Of a DNA stretch of 51,621 nt, positions 8,183 through 16,695 are shown piece by piece; position 1 is the stretch's first letter, and every line of letters begins with the position of its first letter. Source of the stretch: an uncultured Gammaproteobacteria bacterium (GTDB lineage: Bacteria > Pseudomonadota > Gammaproteobacteria > SZUA-140). The stretch is taken from positions 1 through 51,621 of the forward strand of contig CALZHD010000011.1 in assembly GCA_945787155.1 (NCBI GenBank), read 5' to 3'. The translations under genes and the position numbers were made by a program. The notes under the pieces were generated by a model. The model searched no databases. It saw nothing but the letters and a program-made list of their open reading frames with translations, and was not told the origin of the DNA.

Positions 8183-8809
8183 ATGACGTTAATAATGAGA
8201 GAGAAAGAGCAAAGTACCCGGATTATATTTGTACGACATGGGGAGACCGATTTTCCACTCAATCGACTATATTGTGACGACAAGGAATCTCCTGCGCTAA
8301 ATAAGGCGGGTTTGGTTCAGGCTGAAGCGGCTGCAGTTCGCTTGTCACATGTTTCGGTTGATGCGATTTATGCCAGTCCTGCTCAGCGTACACAGATGAC
8401 TGCCCAAGCATTCGTTGATAAAAATGGCGGTAATATAATTACCTGTGATGCCTTTTTGGAAAGGCGGTTTGGTGAGTGGGATGGCCTCTATTTTGATGAA
8501 GTCGAAAAAAATTACCCAGAGGAATATCGGGCCTGGAAAGAGGATCCGCTTAATTTTTCACCACAGGGGGGGGAAACGATTGGTGATTTACTGGCGAGAG
8601 TAAAGGGTGCTGTTAATGATATTTTAGCGGCGCACACTGGGGAAACAGTGGTGATTGTGGCGCATGTAGGGCCTATTCGCGTAATGATGGCGGATGCGCT
8701 GAAAATGCCGCTTGAAGGCTATCGTCAACTTAGAATTGATTATGCTTCTTCATCGGCCATTGATTTTGGCGGTCGGCAAAATAATATCGTTTATCTTAAT
8801 AGAGTTTAA
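8183..8809 (+). CDS. Histidine phosphatase family protein (phosphoglycerate-mutase/CobC-like)
   Basis: A 208-residue member of the histidine phosphatase superfamily. The nucleophile motif RHGET is at about residues 18-22. The supporting glutamate lies in ERRFGEWDG and the second catalytic histidine in AHVGP. The size and the FGEWDG motif resemble alpha-ribazole phosphatases (CobC) and small broad-specificity phosphatases. No cobalamin genes are nearby, so the substrate is undetermined. The ATG at 8183 gives a short polar N-terminus; an in-frame ATG at 8195 is an alternative. It follows nikR closely. Confidence 0.85.
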   Translation: MTLIMREKEQSTRIIFVRHGETDFPLNRLYCDDKESPALNKAGLVQAEAAAVRLSHVSVDAIYASPAQRTQMTAQAFVDKNGGNIITCDAFLERRFGEWDGLYFDEVEKNYPEEYRAWKEDPLNFSPQGGETIGDLLARVKGAVNDILAAHTGETVVIVAHVGPIRVMMADALKMPLEGYRQLRIDYASSSAIDFGGRQNNIVYLNRV

Positions 8810-9020
8810 TTCTTTTATTCGCTCCATTTCGGGAGTTATTCTGAGTGGCGCATCTAGTCTTAAAGGTTTTATTGCTTAGTGCCGATAATAGATGTATGGA
8901 ACGTGCAGTATTTTAAGATTATATCTTTAAAAAATTTTATGTGGGCCTTGTACGATTTATTATCGTTGTAAATCAGCGAGATCTGGGTGGGCTGCAGTTA
9001 ATATGTAAAAGGATTGAGTG

Positions 9021-9049
9021 TTGACATATGATTGGCCTGTTGCTATAAA
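9021..9049 (+). promoter_or_regulatory. Near-consensus sigma-70 promoter in the 8810-9190 gap
   Basis: TTGACA (9021-9026) and TATAAA (9044-9049) are separated by exactly 17 bp. Transcription would start near 9056, giving a leader of about 135 nt before the secreted-protein gene at 9191. The rest of the 380-bp gap contains no recognisable gene or strong hairpin. The promoter quality suggests high constitutive expression of the downstream gene. Confidence 0.75.
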
Positions 9050-9190
9050 TAGCCCAACGATAGAATTTGTTTTAAATGTGCGGATATAGAGGGAAGCTTT
9101 TGTCCGTTAACCTGCAAGCGACTGCGTCTAAGGAAGACAGGCCAGTGTTTGCGATCGACAATTGCTTCCAAAAATAACTAGGGGGTTTTA

Positions 9191-10183
9191 ATGAAAATTC
9201 GTAATACAATTAAGGGTTTAGCTTTGGTAGGCGCGACCGCGGCACTGTTGCCGCTTGGTAACGCAATCGCTGGTGGGCCTGGTTTTGATAGTATTGAGGT
9301 GAATACAGGTAGCACTGGTGATCTTGTTGGTTGCCCAGCAACAGCGACTTGTACTCCTCTCATTTCAGGTGAAGGTTTTTTGCAGCAGGAAGTTACTTTT
9401 GGTGCTGACACTTTTATTCAAACCGTGATCATTGATCCGCTTGTCGCTGCTGCAACGGCCAATGTCGATGTGACGACCCTGGCTTTCTCTGATATCACTT
9501 TTATTCAGATGGCGGGTTCGAGTAATGGTATTAAAGGACTGCAGACGTTGAAAGACGACCCCTTAAATACTAATCCAGCTGACACGACTGGGAATCTATT
9601 TTCTGGGACCACTGAGTTGTTGATCGGTTCGTGGGCTGAGGAAGTCGGTAAGGAAAATCTTAATGTGGTTCAGAGCTTCCGCGATAACGGCGGAACTGGT
9701 ACAGCTATTGGAGCTGCAGGCGCCACTCAAACAGAAGATGATTTTGTCAATACCTTCAGCATGGGTGTTAACCTTGATGCTTCTGGTGGTGTTACCGGCA
9801 GAAAAATGGATATGGTGCAGGATGTTGGTATGAGTAACTCAACAGTTAGCTCACCTGGCGATGACTTTCAGCGATTTGTGATCGCGCAGCGCAGTGGTGA
9901 CGTATTGACTTCTGGGGGTTCTCTTACCCTTCAACCAGTGGCAACTTCTCCTGGTACGGGTGGTACGGTTTCTTGGGCTGCAGCTGACGACGTGATGATT
10001 GCCTGGATTGGTCAGAGAGTTGGTCTGGGTGGTCTGGGTTCATCTACTTTCGGTTTCGAAAGTGTTAATAATATTACTACTGCTGATGTTAAAAGCACTT
10101 TCTCTACTAGCGCTACTGATGTAACGGCTGCTCCTTTTGCCTGGGATGCCGGAAGTTTCGGTCCTGCTCCGGTAATGCCGTAG
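9191..10183 (+). CDS. Secreted protein of unknown function
   Basis: I do not recognise a family. The 330-residue product begins with a clear Sec signal peptide (MKIRNTIKG, a hydrophobic alanine/leucine core, cleavage likely after NAIAG at about residue 28). The mature part is rich in Gly, Thr, Ser, Ala and Asp and poor in Lys, with two cysteines close together near the N-terminus. There is no transmembrane helix, lipobox or PEP-CTERM-like tail; it ends APVMP. The composition resembles extracellular or surface proteins. A near-consensus promoter, a strong GGGGG-type ribosome-binding site and a dedicated terminator indicate an abundant product from a single-gene transcript. It precedes the envelope-transport genes and could be their cargo or an independent surface protein. 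Confidence 0.7.
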   Translation: MKIRNTIKGLALVGATAALLPLGNAIAGGPGFDSIEVNTGSTGDLVGCPATATCTPLISGEGFLQQEVTFGADTFIQTVIIDPLVAAATANVDVTTLAFSDITFIQMAGSSNGIKGLQTLKDDPLNTNPADTTGNLFSGTTELLIGSWAEEVGKENLNVVQSFRDNGGTGTAIGAAGATQTEDDFVNTFSMGVNLDASGGVTGRKMDMVQDVGMSNSTVSSPGDDFQRFVIAQRSGDVLTSGGSLTLQPVATSPGTGGTVSWAAADDVMIAWIGQRVGLGGLGSSTFGFESVNNITTADVKSTFSTSATDVTAAPFAWDAGSFGPAPVMP

Positions 10184-10220
10184 TCAAAATTGCTCTCGTA
10201 ATAGAGATATAGTGATTTTA

Positions 10221-10242
10221 AGGGGCCTTTGGCCCCTTTTTT
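10221..10242 (+). terminator. Rho-independent terminator of the secreted-protein gene
   Basis: AGGGGCC pairs perfectly with GGCCCCT around a TTT loop and runs into six T residues, 37 bp after the stop codon of the 9191 gene. It separates that gene from the LolA-like pair. Confidence 0.92.
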
Positions 10243-10321
10243 GTTTTATGCCTGTGATTATTTGTGTAGGATTGATGTTTGTATTTTGTTTTATGTGAAA
10301 AGATAATGGACTGATTAGGGC

Positions 10322-11206
10322 ATGTTGAGTGATATAGCAATAAAAAAAATATTATCGCGAGTAGTATCTACCATTGTGTTGATCTGTGGAGTTCTCATCG
10401 GGGGGCAGGCAGTATCGGCAGATGATGAGTCATCTCTTTCAGGCAGAGAGATTGTCGCTAAGTGTGGGATAAAGCACGCGGGAGTCGATCAGCGTTCACG
10501 TTTGACTGTAATATTGCAAAATCCCCAACAGGGCACTGAGAAGCGAAGTGTTTATCGTCGCTACTGGAAAAGCTACGCAGGGCAGGATGGTGTTTTTGAT
10601 AAGATGTTGCTCTTCACTGAATATCCACCGGATGCGGTAGGTTCGGCATTTATGAGGGTTGCATATGATTCTAAAACTGGAAAAGAAGCAGACCAGTGGA
10701 TCTATTTACCGCTATTAAAGAAAATACGCAGAGTCACTATCCGTGATCCTGGTGATAGTTTTTTGAATTCAGATCTTTCATATGCGGATGTGGCACAGCG
10801 CCCGCTTGCTGCCGATCACCATAATTTCCTTGGGGTGAAACTGCTTCAAGAGATGGAGTTTTACCAGGTGGAAAGTATTCCAGTGGGTAAGAATGATATA
10901 TATGCCAAGCGTGTACAGTGGTATTTGAAGAGTGAGAGCTGGGATACTTGTGTGAGTGCACGAATTGACTATTACACGAAAGAAGGAGCGCTGGCTAAGG
11001 TTCAGTTTAATAAGTGGCAGCAGGTTAATGGGGCATGGATCTGGGATCGTGTCCTGGTGCGAAACACATTGACAGGTCATGTTTCAGTATTCGTGGTAAG
11101 TGATGTAGAGGTGGATGTGGGACTAATTGATAGTCTTTTTTCAGCGAGAACGTTGCGTGTGGGCCCTAGGGCGCTGGATAAGAAAAATGCTGGTCGAGGT
11201 AAGTAA
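10322..11206 (+). CDS. LolA-like outer-membrane lipoprotein-sorting family protein (first copy)
   Basis: A 294-residue exported protein. A hydrophobic N-terminal segment (about residues 14-33) is followed by a beta-rich domain with the motif pattern of LolA-like proteins found next to RND/MMPL transporters. Diagnostic pieces are DQWIYLPLLKKIRRV and the following NSDLSYADV. This fold binds acyl chains or lipids in the periplasm in characterised relatives; the ligand here is unknown. Three cysteines are present. It is a clear paralogue of the next gene, three bases downstream, with the RDPGD-x-FLNSDL block almost identical. It probably feeds or receives substrate from the RND transporter at 14202. 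A terminator sits between the pair and the regulator operon, so they form a separate transcript. Confidence 0.8.
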   Translation: MLSDIAIKKILSRVVSTIVLICGVLIGGQAVSADDESSLSGREIVAKCGIKHAGVDQRSRLTVILQNPQQGTEKRSVYRRYWKSYAGQDGVFDKMLLFTEYPPDAVGSAFMRVAYDSKTGKEADQWIYLPLLKKIRRVTIRDPGDSFLNSDLSYADVAQRPLAADHHNFLGVKLLQEMEFYQVESIPVGKNDIYAKRVQWYLKSESWDTCVSARIDYYTKEGALAKVQFNKWQQVNGAWIWDRVLVRNTLTGHVSVFVVSDVEVDVGLIDSLFSARTLRVGPRALDKKNAGRGK

Positions 11207-11209
11207 TCT

Positions 11210-12118
11210 ATGATGAATATTGTTTCTTCAACGTCACCAATTCGAAGTGGTTGCAAAGTAAGGAAGGATAATTTATCTGCTGTAATGGTAACCGCTGTTT
11301 GTTTTATTGCCTTGTTATCTACATTTGAGGCTAAGGCGGAAGGGATTAATTCACCGGGTGTATTAACAGGTAAAGAGTTGATAAGTCAGTGTGGTTATAA
11401 GTTTGCGGGTAAAGATCAGATATCCACTTTCACTGTTACTCTGAAGGATGCAGGCGGAAATAAAAAGAAAAGCATTTATCAGCGTTATTGGAAGGATTAT
11501 GCTGGCAAGGGGGATGTGCTAGAAAAAATGATGCTCTTTACGGAGTTTCCTCCTGATTCTAAAGGGGGAGCATTTATGCGGACAGCATTTACATCTGAGT
11601 CGGGTAAGAGTGCTGAGCAGTGGATATATTTACCTGTGCTAAGAAAGATTCGTCGAGTGACGATACGTGATCCCGGCGATCGATTCTTGAATTCAGACCT
11701 AACCTATCAGGATGTAAGTTTCCGACCCATTGAAGACGATGAGCATTTCTATGTGGGTATGGAAGAACTTGATGGTAAAACTTTATATAAGGTTGAGAGC
11801 ACTCCGCGTTCAAAGGGCGGCTTGTATTCAAAGCGTCTGTTTTGGATTGAAAAGGGCGGTGATGCTGATGGATGGGGGCAGTGTGTTGTTAAAAAAATAG
11901 CATACTACGATAGTAAGGGGATTTTGTTGAAAGAGCAGTTGCTAGATTGGCAAAAGGTGGGTGGTGCCTGGATGTGGCGACGGGTGGTAGTGACAGATTT
12001 GCAGGAGAGGCATGAGTCGGTATTTGAGATGAGTGAAGTCGAAGTTAATTCTGGATTAAGCGATCGTCAGTTTTCGAAAAGAGCTATGAAGTCAGGTGTA
12101 GAAGTTCGAAGTCGTTAA
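11210..12118 (+). CDS. LolA-like outer-membrane lipoprotein-sorting family protein (second copy)
   Basis: A 302-residue paralogue of the preceding protein. A hydrophobic export segment at about residues 24-43 is followed by the same LolA-like domain, with EQWIYLPVLRKIRRV and NSDLTYQDV. The two copies share the RRVTIRDPGD block, the KCG/QCG cysteine near the mature N-terminus and the C-terminal segment SVFxxSxVEVxxGLxxxxFS. Tandem copies suggest two carriers with different ligands or a heterodimer. It begins three bases after its paralogue and is cotranscribed. A perfect-stem terminator follows the stop codon by about 30 bp. Confidence 0.8.
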   Translation: MMNIVSSTSPIRSGCKVRKDNLSAVMVTAVCFIALLSTFEAKAEGINSPGVLTGKELISQCGYKFAGKDQISTFTVTLKDAGGNKKKSIYQRYWKDYAGKGDVLEKMMLFTEFPPDSKGGAFMRTAFTSESGKSAEQWIYLPVLRKIRRVTIRDPGDRFLNSDLTYQDVSFRPIEDDEHFYVGMEELDGKTLYKVESTPRSKGGLYSKRLFWIEKGGDADGWGQCVVKKIAYYDSKGILLKEQLLDWQKVGGAWMWRRVVVTDLQERHESVFEMSEVEVNSGLSDRQFSKRAMKSGVEVRSR

Positions 12119-12146
12119 TTAGCGCTAAAAGACGCGTTCTTTCAGA

Positions 12147-12176
12147 AAAGGCCATGTGATGACATGGCCTTTTTTT
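12147..12176 (+). terminator. Rho-independent terminator after the LolA-like pair
   Basis: AAGGCCATGT pairs perfectly with ACATGGCCTT over a GATG loop and runs into a T tract of seven or more bases. It ends the LolA-like transcript only about 10 bp before the palindromic operator/promoter of the next operon. Confidence 0.93.
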
Positions 12177-12183
12177 ATGATGG

Positions 12184-12214
12184 TTGACATTGTATAACAA
12201 TTGTTATACAATGT
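12184..12214 (+). promoter_or_regulatory. Sigma-70 promoter embedded in a perfect 28-bp palindrome (probable operator)
   Basis: The half-site ACATTGTATAACAA (12187-12200) is followed directly by its exact reverse complement (12201-12214). A consensus TTGACA (12184-12189) and TACAAT (12207-12212) with 17-bp spacing lie over the palindrome, so bound protein would block polymerase. The next gene encodes a ribbon-helix-helix protein, a family that binds such inverted repeats and usually represses its own operon. Autoregulation of the 12255-21034 operon is the natural inference. Confidence 0.85.
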
Positions 12215-12254
12215 GATACTTGAAATATTTAAGTCTGAGGCTTGGAGGTCGAAA

Positions 12255-12713
12255 ATGGAAGATAGACGTGAGGGTGTTCGAGAAGCGATGGTTGAACGAG
12301 GTTCTTCTATGCGTCAGAAGGCGCTATCAATCGCGGCCAAGAGGAAGCAGGAGTATCTTGGTGCGCGAGTTCCCAAAGTACTGCGCGAAAAAATTTTGAT
12401 GAGAGCAGATATGCTTGGAATTCCTGTATCTATCTTGATCAGGAATATATTGACTGATTATATAGAAAATCTTGCAGATGAGGTTCCATTCGAAGAGCTG
12501 GCATCGGCTAGATTAAGGGAATCTGATGACAAGAATAAGAAGGTATTCGATGAAGTGATTGGATGGGAAAAATTGACGCTAAATAAAGAAGTGGTATGTA
12601 CATGTTGCACTAAACAGCTCAATAAGGGCGATGAGGTAGTGTTTGGAATAGTGCCGGGTAAGAGTCATGTGATTTTATGCAAACAATGCAAGTCATTAGA
12701 AGGAATCGGATAA
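12255..12713 (+). CDS. Ribbon-helix-helix regulator with C-terminal zinc-ribbon-like tail
   Basis: A 152-residue protein. Residues ~34-73 fit a ribbon-helix-helix (MetJ/Arc) DNA-binding domain: a short strand LGARVPKVL, a first helix REKILMRADMLG and a second helix PVSILIRNILTDYIENL. The C-terminal part has cysteines C115, C118 and C142, C145 in CxxC pairs, suggesting a zinc ribbon. I chose the ATG at 12255 because GGAGG lies six bases upstream; a longer reading would begin inside the palindromic operator. It is the first gene of the operon and overlaps the next gene, so coupling is likely. The signal it senses is unknown; a metal- or redox-sensitive tail is possible but unproven. Confidence 0.75.
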   Translation: MEDRREGVREAMVERGSSMRQKALSIAAKRKQEYLGARVPKVLREKILMRADMLGIPVSILIRNILTDYIENLADEVPFEELASARLRESDDKNKKVFDEVIGWEKLTLNKEVVCTCCTKQLNKGDEVVFGIVPGKSHVILCKQCKSLEGIG

Positions 12714-14164
12714 ATTTAGCCCTGTCTACCAGGGCGCTGACAATAGTGCTAGCTTTAGTGAGTGTAATTACATCCTGGGGGGTTGTAGCAAATGAAGATA
12801 GAGAAAACGGCTATTTTGAAAGGTTTATCGATGACTGGACATTTAATGGTTATTTAAAGAATGAAACAGCGTATCGGTTTCGTGAACCTAGGTCTATAAC
12901 CAAAATTAGAAATATATTGTCATTGAGCGGACAATATACTGCAAGCTCGAATACTTCAGTGACATTCTCAGGTTGGACCTACTACGATCATGCATACGAC
13001 CTTTTTGACTATGAAACCATTTCAGCAAGGTCTGTTCGAGATGAGTCTCAACCTTTAGTTTTTGTCGATAATCTTGATCAAGAAAAAGATTCACCTGGCG
13101 CTGAACTCAGGGAATTATATTTAGACATCTTTACCGACAACATGGACATTAGGCTTGGTAAGCAATTCGTTGTCTGGGGTGTCCTTGAAGGCATGCGCCT
13201 GACAGATGAAATTAATCCGATGGATTTTCGAGAGTTAATATTGCTTGATCTACTTGATTACCGTGTCCCATTATGGACCGCAAAGGTAGACTATTACGCT
13301 GAGGTGGCAACATGGCAGTTTTTATGGATTCCAGATTTAAAATTTCATGAGCCCGCTCCCCCTGGTTCTGAATGGGAGTTGCTACAGAATGTACCCAATA
13401 CGACAAAACCTGATTCAAGTAAATTAAGAAACTCTGAAGTTGGTATCAGGTACACGAAAGAGATTCTGGGAACAGAAGTTGGGCTTAGTTATTTGTATAC
13501 CTGGGATGATTTTCCAGTTGTCTTCAGAACATCAAAGATAGCTAGTACTGAAGAGCCAACATTTTTTCCAACCTATACTCGTATAAATATGTATGGTTTG
13601 ACCTTCGTGACACCAGTTGGCGGAAATATTGTCAAAGGTGAATTTGTATATGTGCCAGATAAATATTTTGGTTTGGAGAACGATACGGATATTGATGGTG
13701 ATGGCTTTTTAGATTCTGATGGTATTCTACAAAAAAAACATATTCGTTGGGGGCTGGGTCTCGATGTGAATATGTGGGGGATGGATATCTCTCCCGCGAT
13801 TGCTCAATGGATAATTCTTGATTATGATCCCGTGCTTTTTCAGGACGAATTCGACACATCTTTAGCCCTTTTTATTCGGAAGCCAATGCCAGAAAAGTCA
13901 GCAGTGTTTCAATTGCTGTACATTAATCTTCTAAATGCAAGAGAGAGCTACGTAAAGCCTAAAATTACTTTTGATGTGACTGATCATTTTCAGATCGCAA
14001 CAGGTATGGATGTGTTTTACGGGAGTTCATCAAAGCTGGGTGTCGAGGCTCAACAGGGGCGGGTATTTGGTGCAACTGCCGATACCTCAGTTCAGAACGC
14101 GCAATTTTTTGGTAATTTTCACAACAACTCCAGATTGTTTATGGAGTTTAAATATACATTTTAG
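12677..14164 (+). CDS. DUF1302-like outer-membrane beta-barrel protein
   Basis: A 495-residue exported protein. A hydrophobic segment at about residues 20-38 ends in VVANE, consistent with signal peptidase cleavage. The mature chain alternates polar and hydrophobic residues with many aromatics and ends in F (EFKYTF), the C-terminal signature of outer-membrane barrels. The segment IRLGKQFVVWG followed by INPMDFRE is the pattern I associate with DUF1302 proteins, which occur beside RND/MMPL transporters and LolA-like proteins. An aspartate-rich loop (DTDIDGDGFLDSDG) resembles a calcium-binding motif. The start codon overlaps the regulator gene by 37 bp; an in-frame ATG at 12686 is an alternative. 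A transport or scaffold role in the outer membrane is inferred. Confidence 0.7.
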   Translation: MQTMQVIRRNRINLALSTRALTIVLALVSVITSWGVVANEDRENGYFERFIDDWTFNGYLKNETAYRFREPRSITKIRNILSLSGQYTASSNTSVTFSGWTYYDHAYDLFDYETISARSVRDESQPLVFVDNLDQEKDSPGAELRELYLDIFTDNMDIRLGKQFVVWGVLEGMRLTDEINPMDFRELILLDLLDYRVPLWTAKVDYYAEVATWQFLWIPDLKFHEPAPPGSEWELLQNVPNTTKPDSSKLRNSEVGIRYTKEILGTEVGLSYLYTWDDFPVVFRTSKIASTEEPTFFPTYTRINMYGLTFVTPVGGNIVKGEFVYVPDKYFGLENDTDIDGDGFLDSDGILQKKHIRWGLGLDVNMWGMDISPAIAQWIILDYDPVLFQDEFDTSLALFIRKPMPEKSAVFQLLYINLLNARESYVKPKITFDVTDHFQIATGMDVFYGSSSKLGVEAQQGRVFGATADTSVQNAQFFGNFHNNSRLFMEFKYTF

Positions 14165-14201
14165 TGTGTGTAATTTAGCAAATTTTAGATAAGGATGATT
14201 T

Positions 14202-16694
14202 ATGTGGGATAGATTATATAGGTATGTCATTGGCTATCCTAAGATAATAGTAATCACGTTGATGTTGTTTACACTATTTTGCGCGATGCAGCTGGACAAG
14301 TTGCAATGGGAGACTGATGCGCGTGTGTATTTACCCAAAGGGCACCATGCCATTATTTATGATGAGATCGTTGCAGACACATTTGGTGTAAAGAACTCTA
14401 TATTGATTGCGGTCGTTAATGAGGAAAAAGGTGTCTATAACTCAGAAACATTGGGGCGTGTCGCTCGAATAACTGAACAGGTTGCTAAACTTCCAGGTGT
14501 TTCGGCAAATCGTGTAATTGATGTTATGTCTATTTCAACCGCAAGTGCGTTTGTCGGTGATGAGGAATCACTTGGAACAGAACGCCTCATGAGTAAGCTT
14601 CCAGAAACACAAGAAGAATTCGATAAGCTACGTGATTCAATCGATCGTAATTCTGATCTTTTTGTAGGAAATATTATTTCTGAGGATGGTAAGGTTGCCA
14701 TTGTTCGAGCAAAGCTTAAGGAGGGAATAGCAAACAGATATAGTACATACTGGGCAATTAAAACGATGCTGAATAGCGAACGTGGCCTGGATAGTGACTG
14801 GAGTGGCGGTTGGAGTGACTCATCAGAGTGGAATAATGGTAAGTGGGATAGCGATAAAAAAGGAGCTCCAAAAAGTAGCAAAGAAACGTGGCCAGTGGGA
14901 ATGGAGCCAGATAATCTTGAAAAAGTCATAAGTGCAGATGAAAATGGCGATGTGTTATATATGGCAGGTCGCCCAGTTATTGAAGTGAGCTCGGGTTTGA
15001 GTGCACTTAAAGATATTCAGGTGATGATTCCATTGCTGTGCGTAACACTTTGCGTGATGCTATTTCTATTTTATAGGACATGGCGCGGTGTGTTTGTTCC
15101 AATGTTAGTAATTACATGTGCGGTAATCTGGACGATGGGTACCATGGCATTTTTGAATATACCAATGTACACAATATCGACCATGCTTCCGGTGATACTT
15201 GTTGCGGTTGGAATTGGAGACTCAATGCATGTGATGAGTCGATATTATGACCATGTTTTGAAAAATCCATATGGTAAATCAGGTGAAATTGTTACAGGAG
15301 TAATGGTTCAGTTAGCGCCGCCGTTGATAACGACAACAATTACTACCGTAATCGGTTTTCTCGCGCTTTTATTATCAGACATGCCGCCTTTTAAAATATT
15401 CGGATTGTTTACTGTGCTGGGAATAATATATTGCTGGCTACTATCGGTTGTACTGGCACCTGCGGTACTAACAATGCTGAAGCCAAAGGTTGGAGACTAT
15501 CTGAAGAAGAAACGGTCTTTAAGAGTGCATGATGAAGATAGTAGTGTTGGGCGATTTCTTGTTGGTTGGGGTCGTTTTGCGACACGCAATAGCAACGTGA
15601 CGCTAGTAGCGGTATTGCTTGTATTAATAATATCTGCGTTTGGCGCCAGTAAAATGTACGTGAATTCGAGCTGGATGAGTGATTTTAGCAAAGAGAGTGA
15701 GGTTTCCGTCGCAAATGATTTGATAAATAATAGGATGGATGGCTCGATATTTCTGAATGTTGTGATTGAGGGGCGTACACCCGGAGCGCTTAAATCACCA
15801 GAGTTATTGAGAAAGATTGAGGGTATGCAGGAATATGTTGAGCAGCATGCGCTTGTTGGTGACTCTATTTCTATCGTTGATTATCTCAAGAGTGTTAATA
15901 AAAATCTTAACGCAGGTAATGATGAATACGATCGAATGCCAGAAACTGAAGCTGAAATAAATGAATTTCTTTTTCTATTGTCGATGTCTGGTCGGCCTGA
16001 TGAGCTGGATGAAGTGATTGATTATGATTACCGACAGGCTAATGTTTCATTTCTAATTAAGACGGATGAGACGCTGTATCTTAAAGAAATTATTGCAAAG
16101 GTAAATGGCTACGTGTCGCAAGAAATGACTGGTTTTGATGTCGATGTGAACATGGCCGGTTCTGCAAATAACTCTTATATCTGGGCTGACTTACTTATAG
16201 ATAGTCAAGTAATGGCAGTACTACTATCAAAGGCTGGAATTTTAATAATAGCAATATTGTTATTCCGTTCAGTAATTCTGGGTTTGCTTACTGTGATACC
16301 GGTTACGGCAACAACGTTCATAGTTGCTGGTGGAATTGGAATGCTGGGCATACCACTTGATGTATCGACGGCACTAGCAGCTGGTGTGGCAATTGGAGTA
16401 GGTGTGGATTACGCCGTACACTACTTATATAAATACAGGGATGAGATGCGGAATTCATTGGGACATGATGCGGCCGTGACCGAGTCAATGCGGAGTGTGG
16501 GAAAAACCGTTGTATATAATGCGGCCGTAGTAACTTCCGGATTTATGATATTGCTTGCATCACAATTTCCTCCGCATATTAAACTTGGTGCATTTGTAAG
16601 TACGTATATGGTGATCAGTTGTTTAGCGGCCTTAGTGCTACTTCCTCTATTGCTGACTTTGATCAAGACGGGACATCAAAGTAAGGCAGCTTAA
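14202..16694 (+). CDS. MMPL/RND family transporter
   Basis: An 830-residue inner-membrane protein with the classical duplicated RND layout. There is one N-terminal helix (about residues 14-32), a large periplasmic loop, a helix bundle at about 275-425, then a second helix near 465-485, a second loop and a C-terminal bundle at about 675-825. Conserved features include GDSMHVMSRYYDH in the first half and GVGVDYAVHYLYKYRDE in the second. The length matches lipid-exporting MMPL/hopanoid-type RND proteins rather than the ~1000-residue drug pumps. The first periplasmic loop carries a tryptophan-rich insert (W200, W204, W210, W215) in a Ser/Asp/Gly/Asn context. It sits between two outer-membrane proteins in one operon, and LolA-like carriers are encoded just upstream. 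Export of a lipid or hydrophobic molecule is inferred. Confidence 0.88.
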   Translation: MWDRLYRYVIGYPKIIVITLMLFTLFCAMQLDKLQWETDARVYLPKGHHAIIYDEIVADTFGVKNSILIAVVNEEKGVYNSETLGRVARITEQVAKLPGVSANRVIDVMSISTASAFVGDEESLGTERLMSKLPETQEEFDKLRDSIDRNSDLFVGNIISEDGKVAIVRAKLKEGIANRYSTYWAIKTMLNSERGLDSDWSGGWSDSSEWNNGKWDSDKKGAPKSSKETWPVGMEPDNLEKVISADENGDVLYMAGRPVIEVSSGLSALKDIQVMIPLLCVTLCVMLFLFYRTWRGVFVPMLVITCAVIWTMGTMAFLNIPMYTISTMLPVILVAVGIGDSMHVMSRYYDHVLKNPYGKSGEIVTGVMVQLAPPLITTTITTVIGFLALLLSDMPPFKIFGLFTVLGIIYCWLLSVVLAPAVLTMLKPKVGDYLKKKRSLRVHDEDSSVGRFLVGWGRFATRNSNVTLVAVLLVLIISAFGASKMYVNSSWMSDFSKESEVSVANDLINNRMDGSIFLNVVIEGRTPGALKSPELLRKIEGMQEYVEQHALVGDSISIVDYLKSVNKNLNAGNDEYDRMPETEAEINEFLFLLSMSGRPDELDEVIDYDYRQANVSFLIKTDETLYLKEIIAKVNGYVSQEMTGFDVDVNMAGSANNSYIWADLLIDSQVMAVLLSKAGILIIAILLFRSVILGLLTVIPVTATTFIVAGGIGMLGIPLDVSTALAAGVAIGVGVDYAVHYLYKYRDEMRNSLGHDAAVTESMRSVGKTVVYNAAVVTSGFMILLASQFPPHIKLGAFVSTYMVISCLAALVLLPLLLTLIKTGHQSKAA

Positions 16695-16695
16695 T

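Noticed and set aside
12201-12254. Upstream extension of the RHH regulator from a TTG
   Set aside because: It would start inside the palindromic promoter and before the likely transcription start; the ATG at 12255 has a proper GGAGG site.
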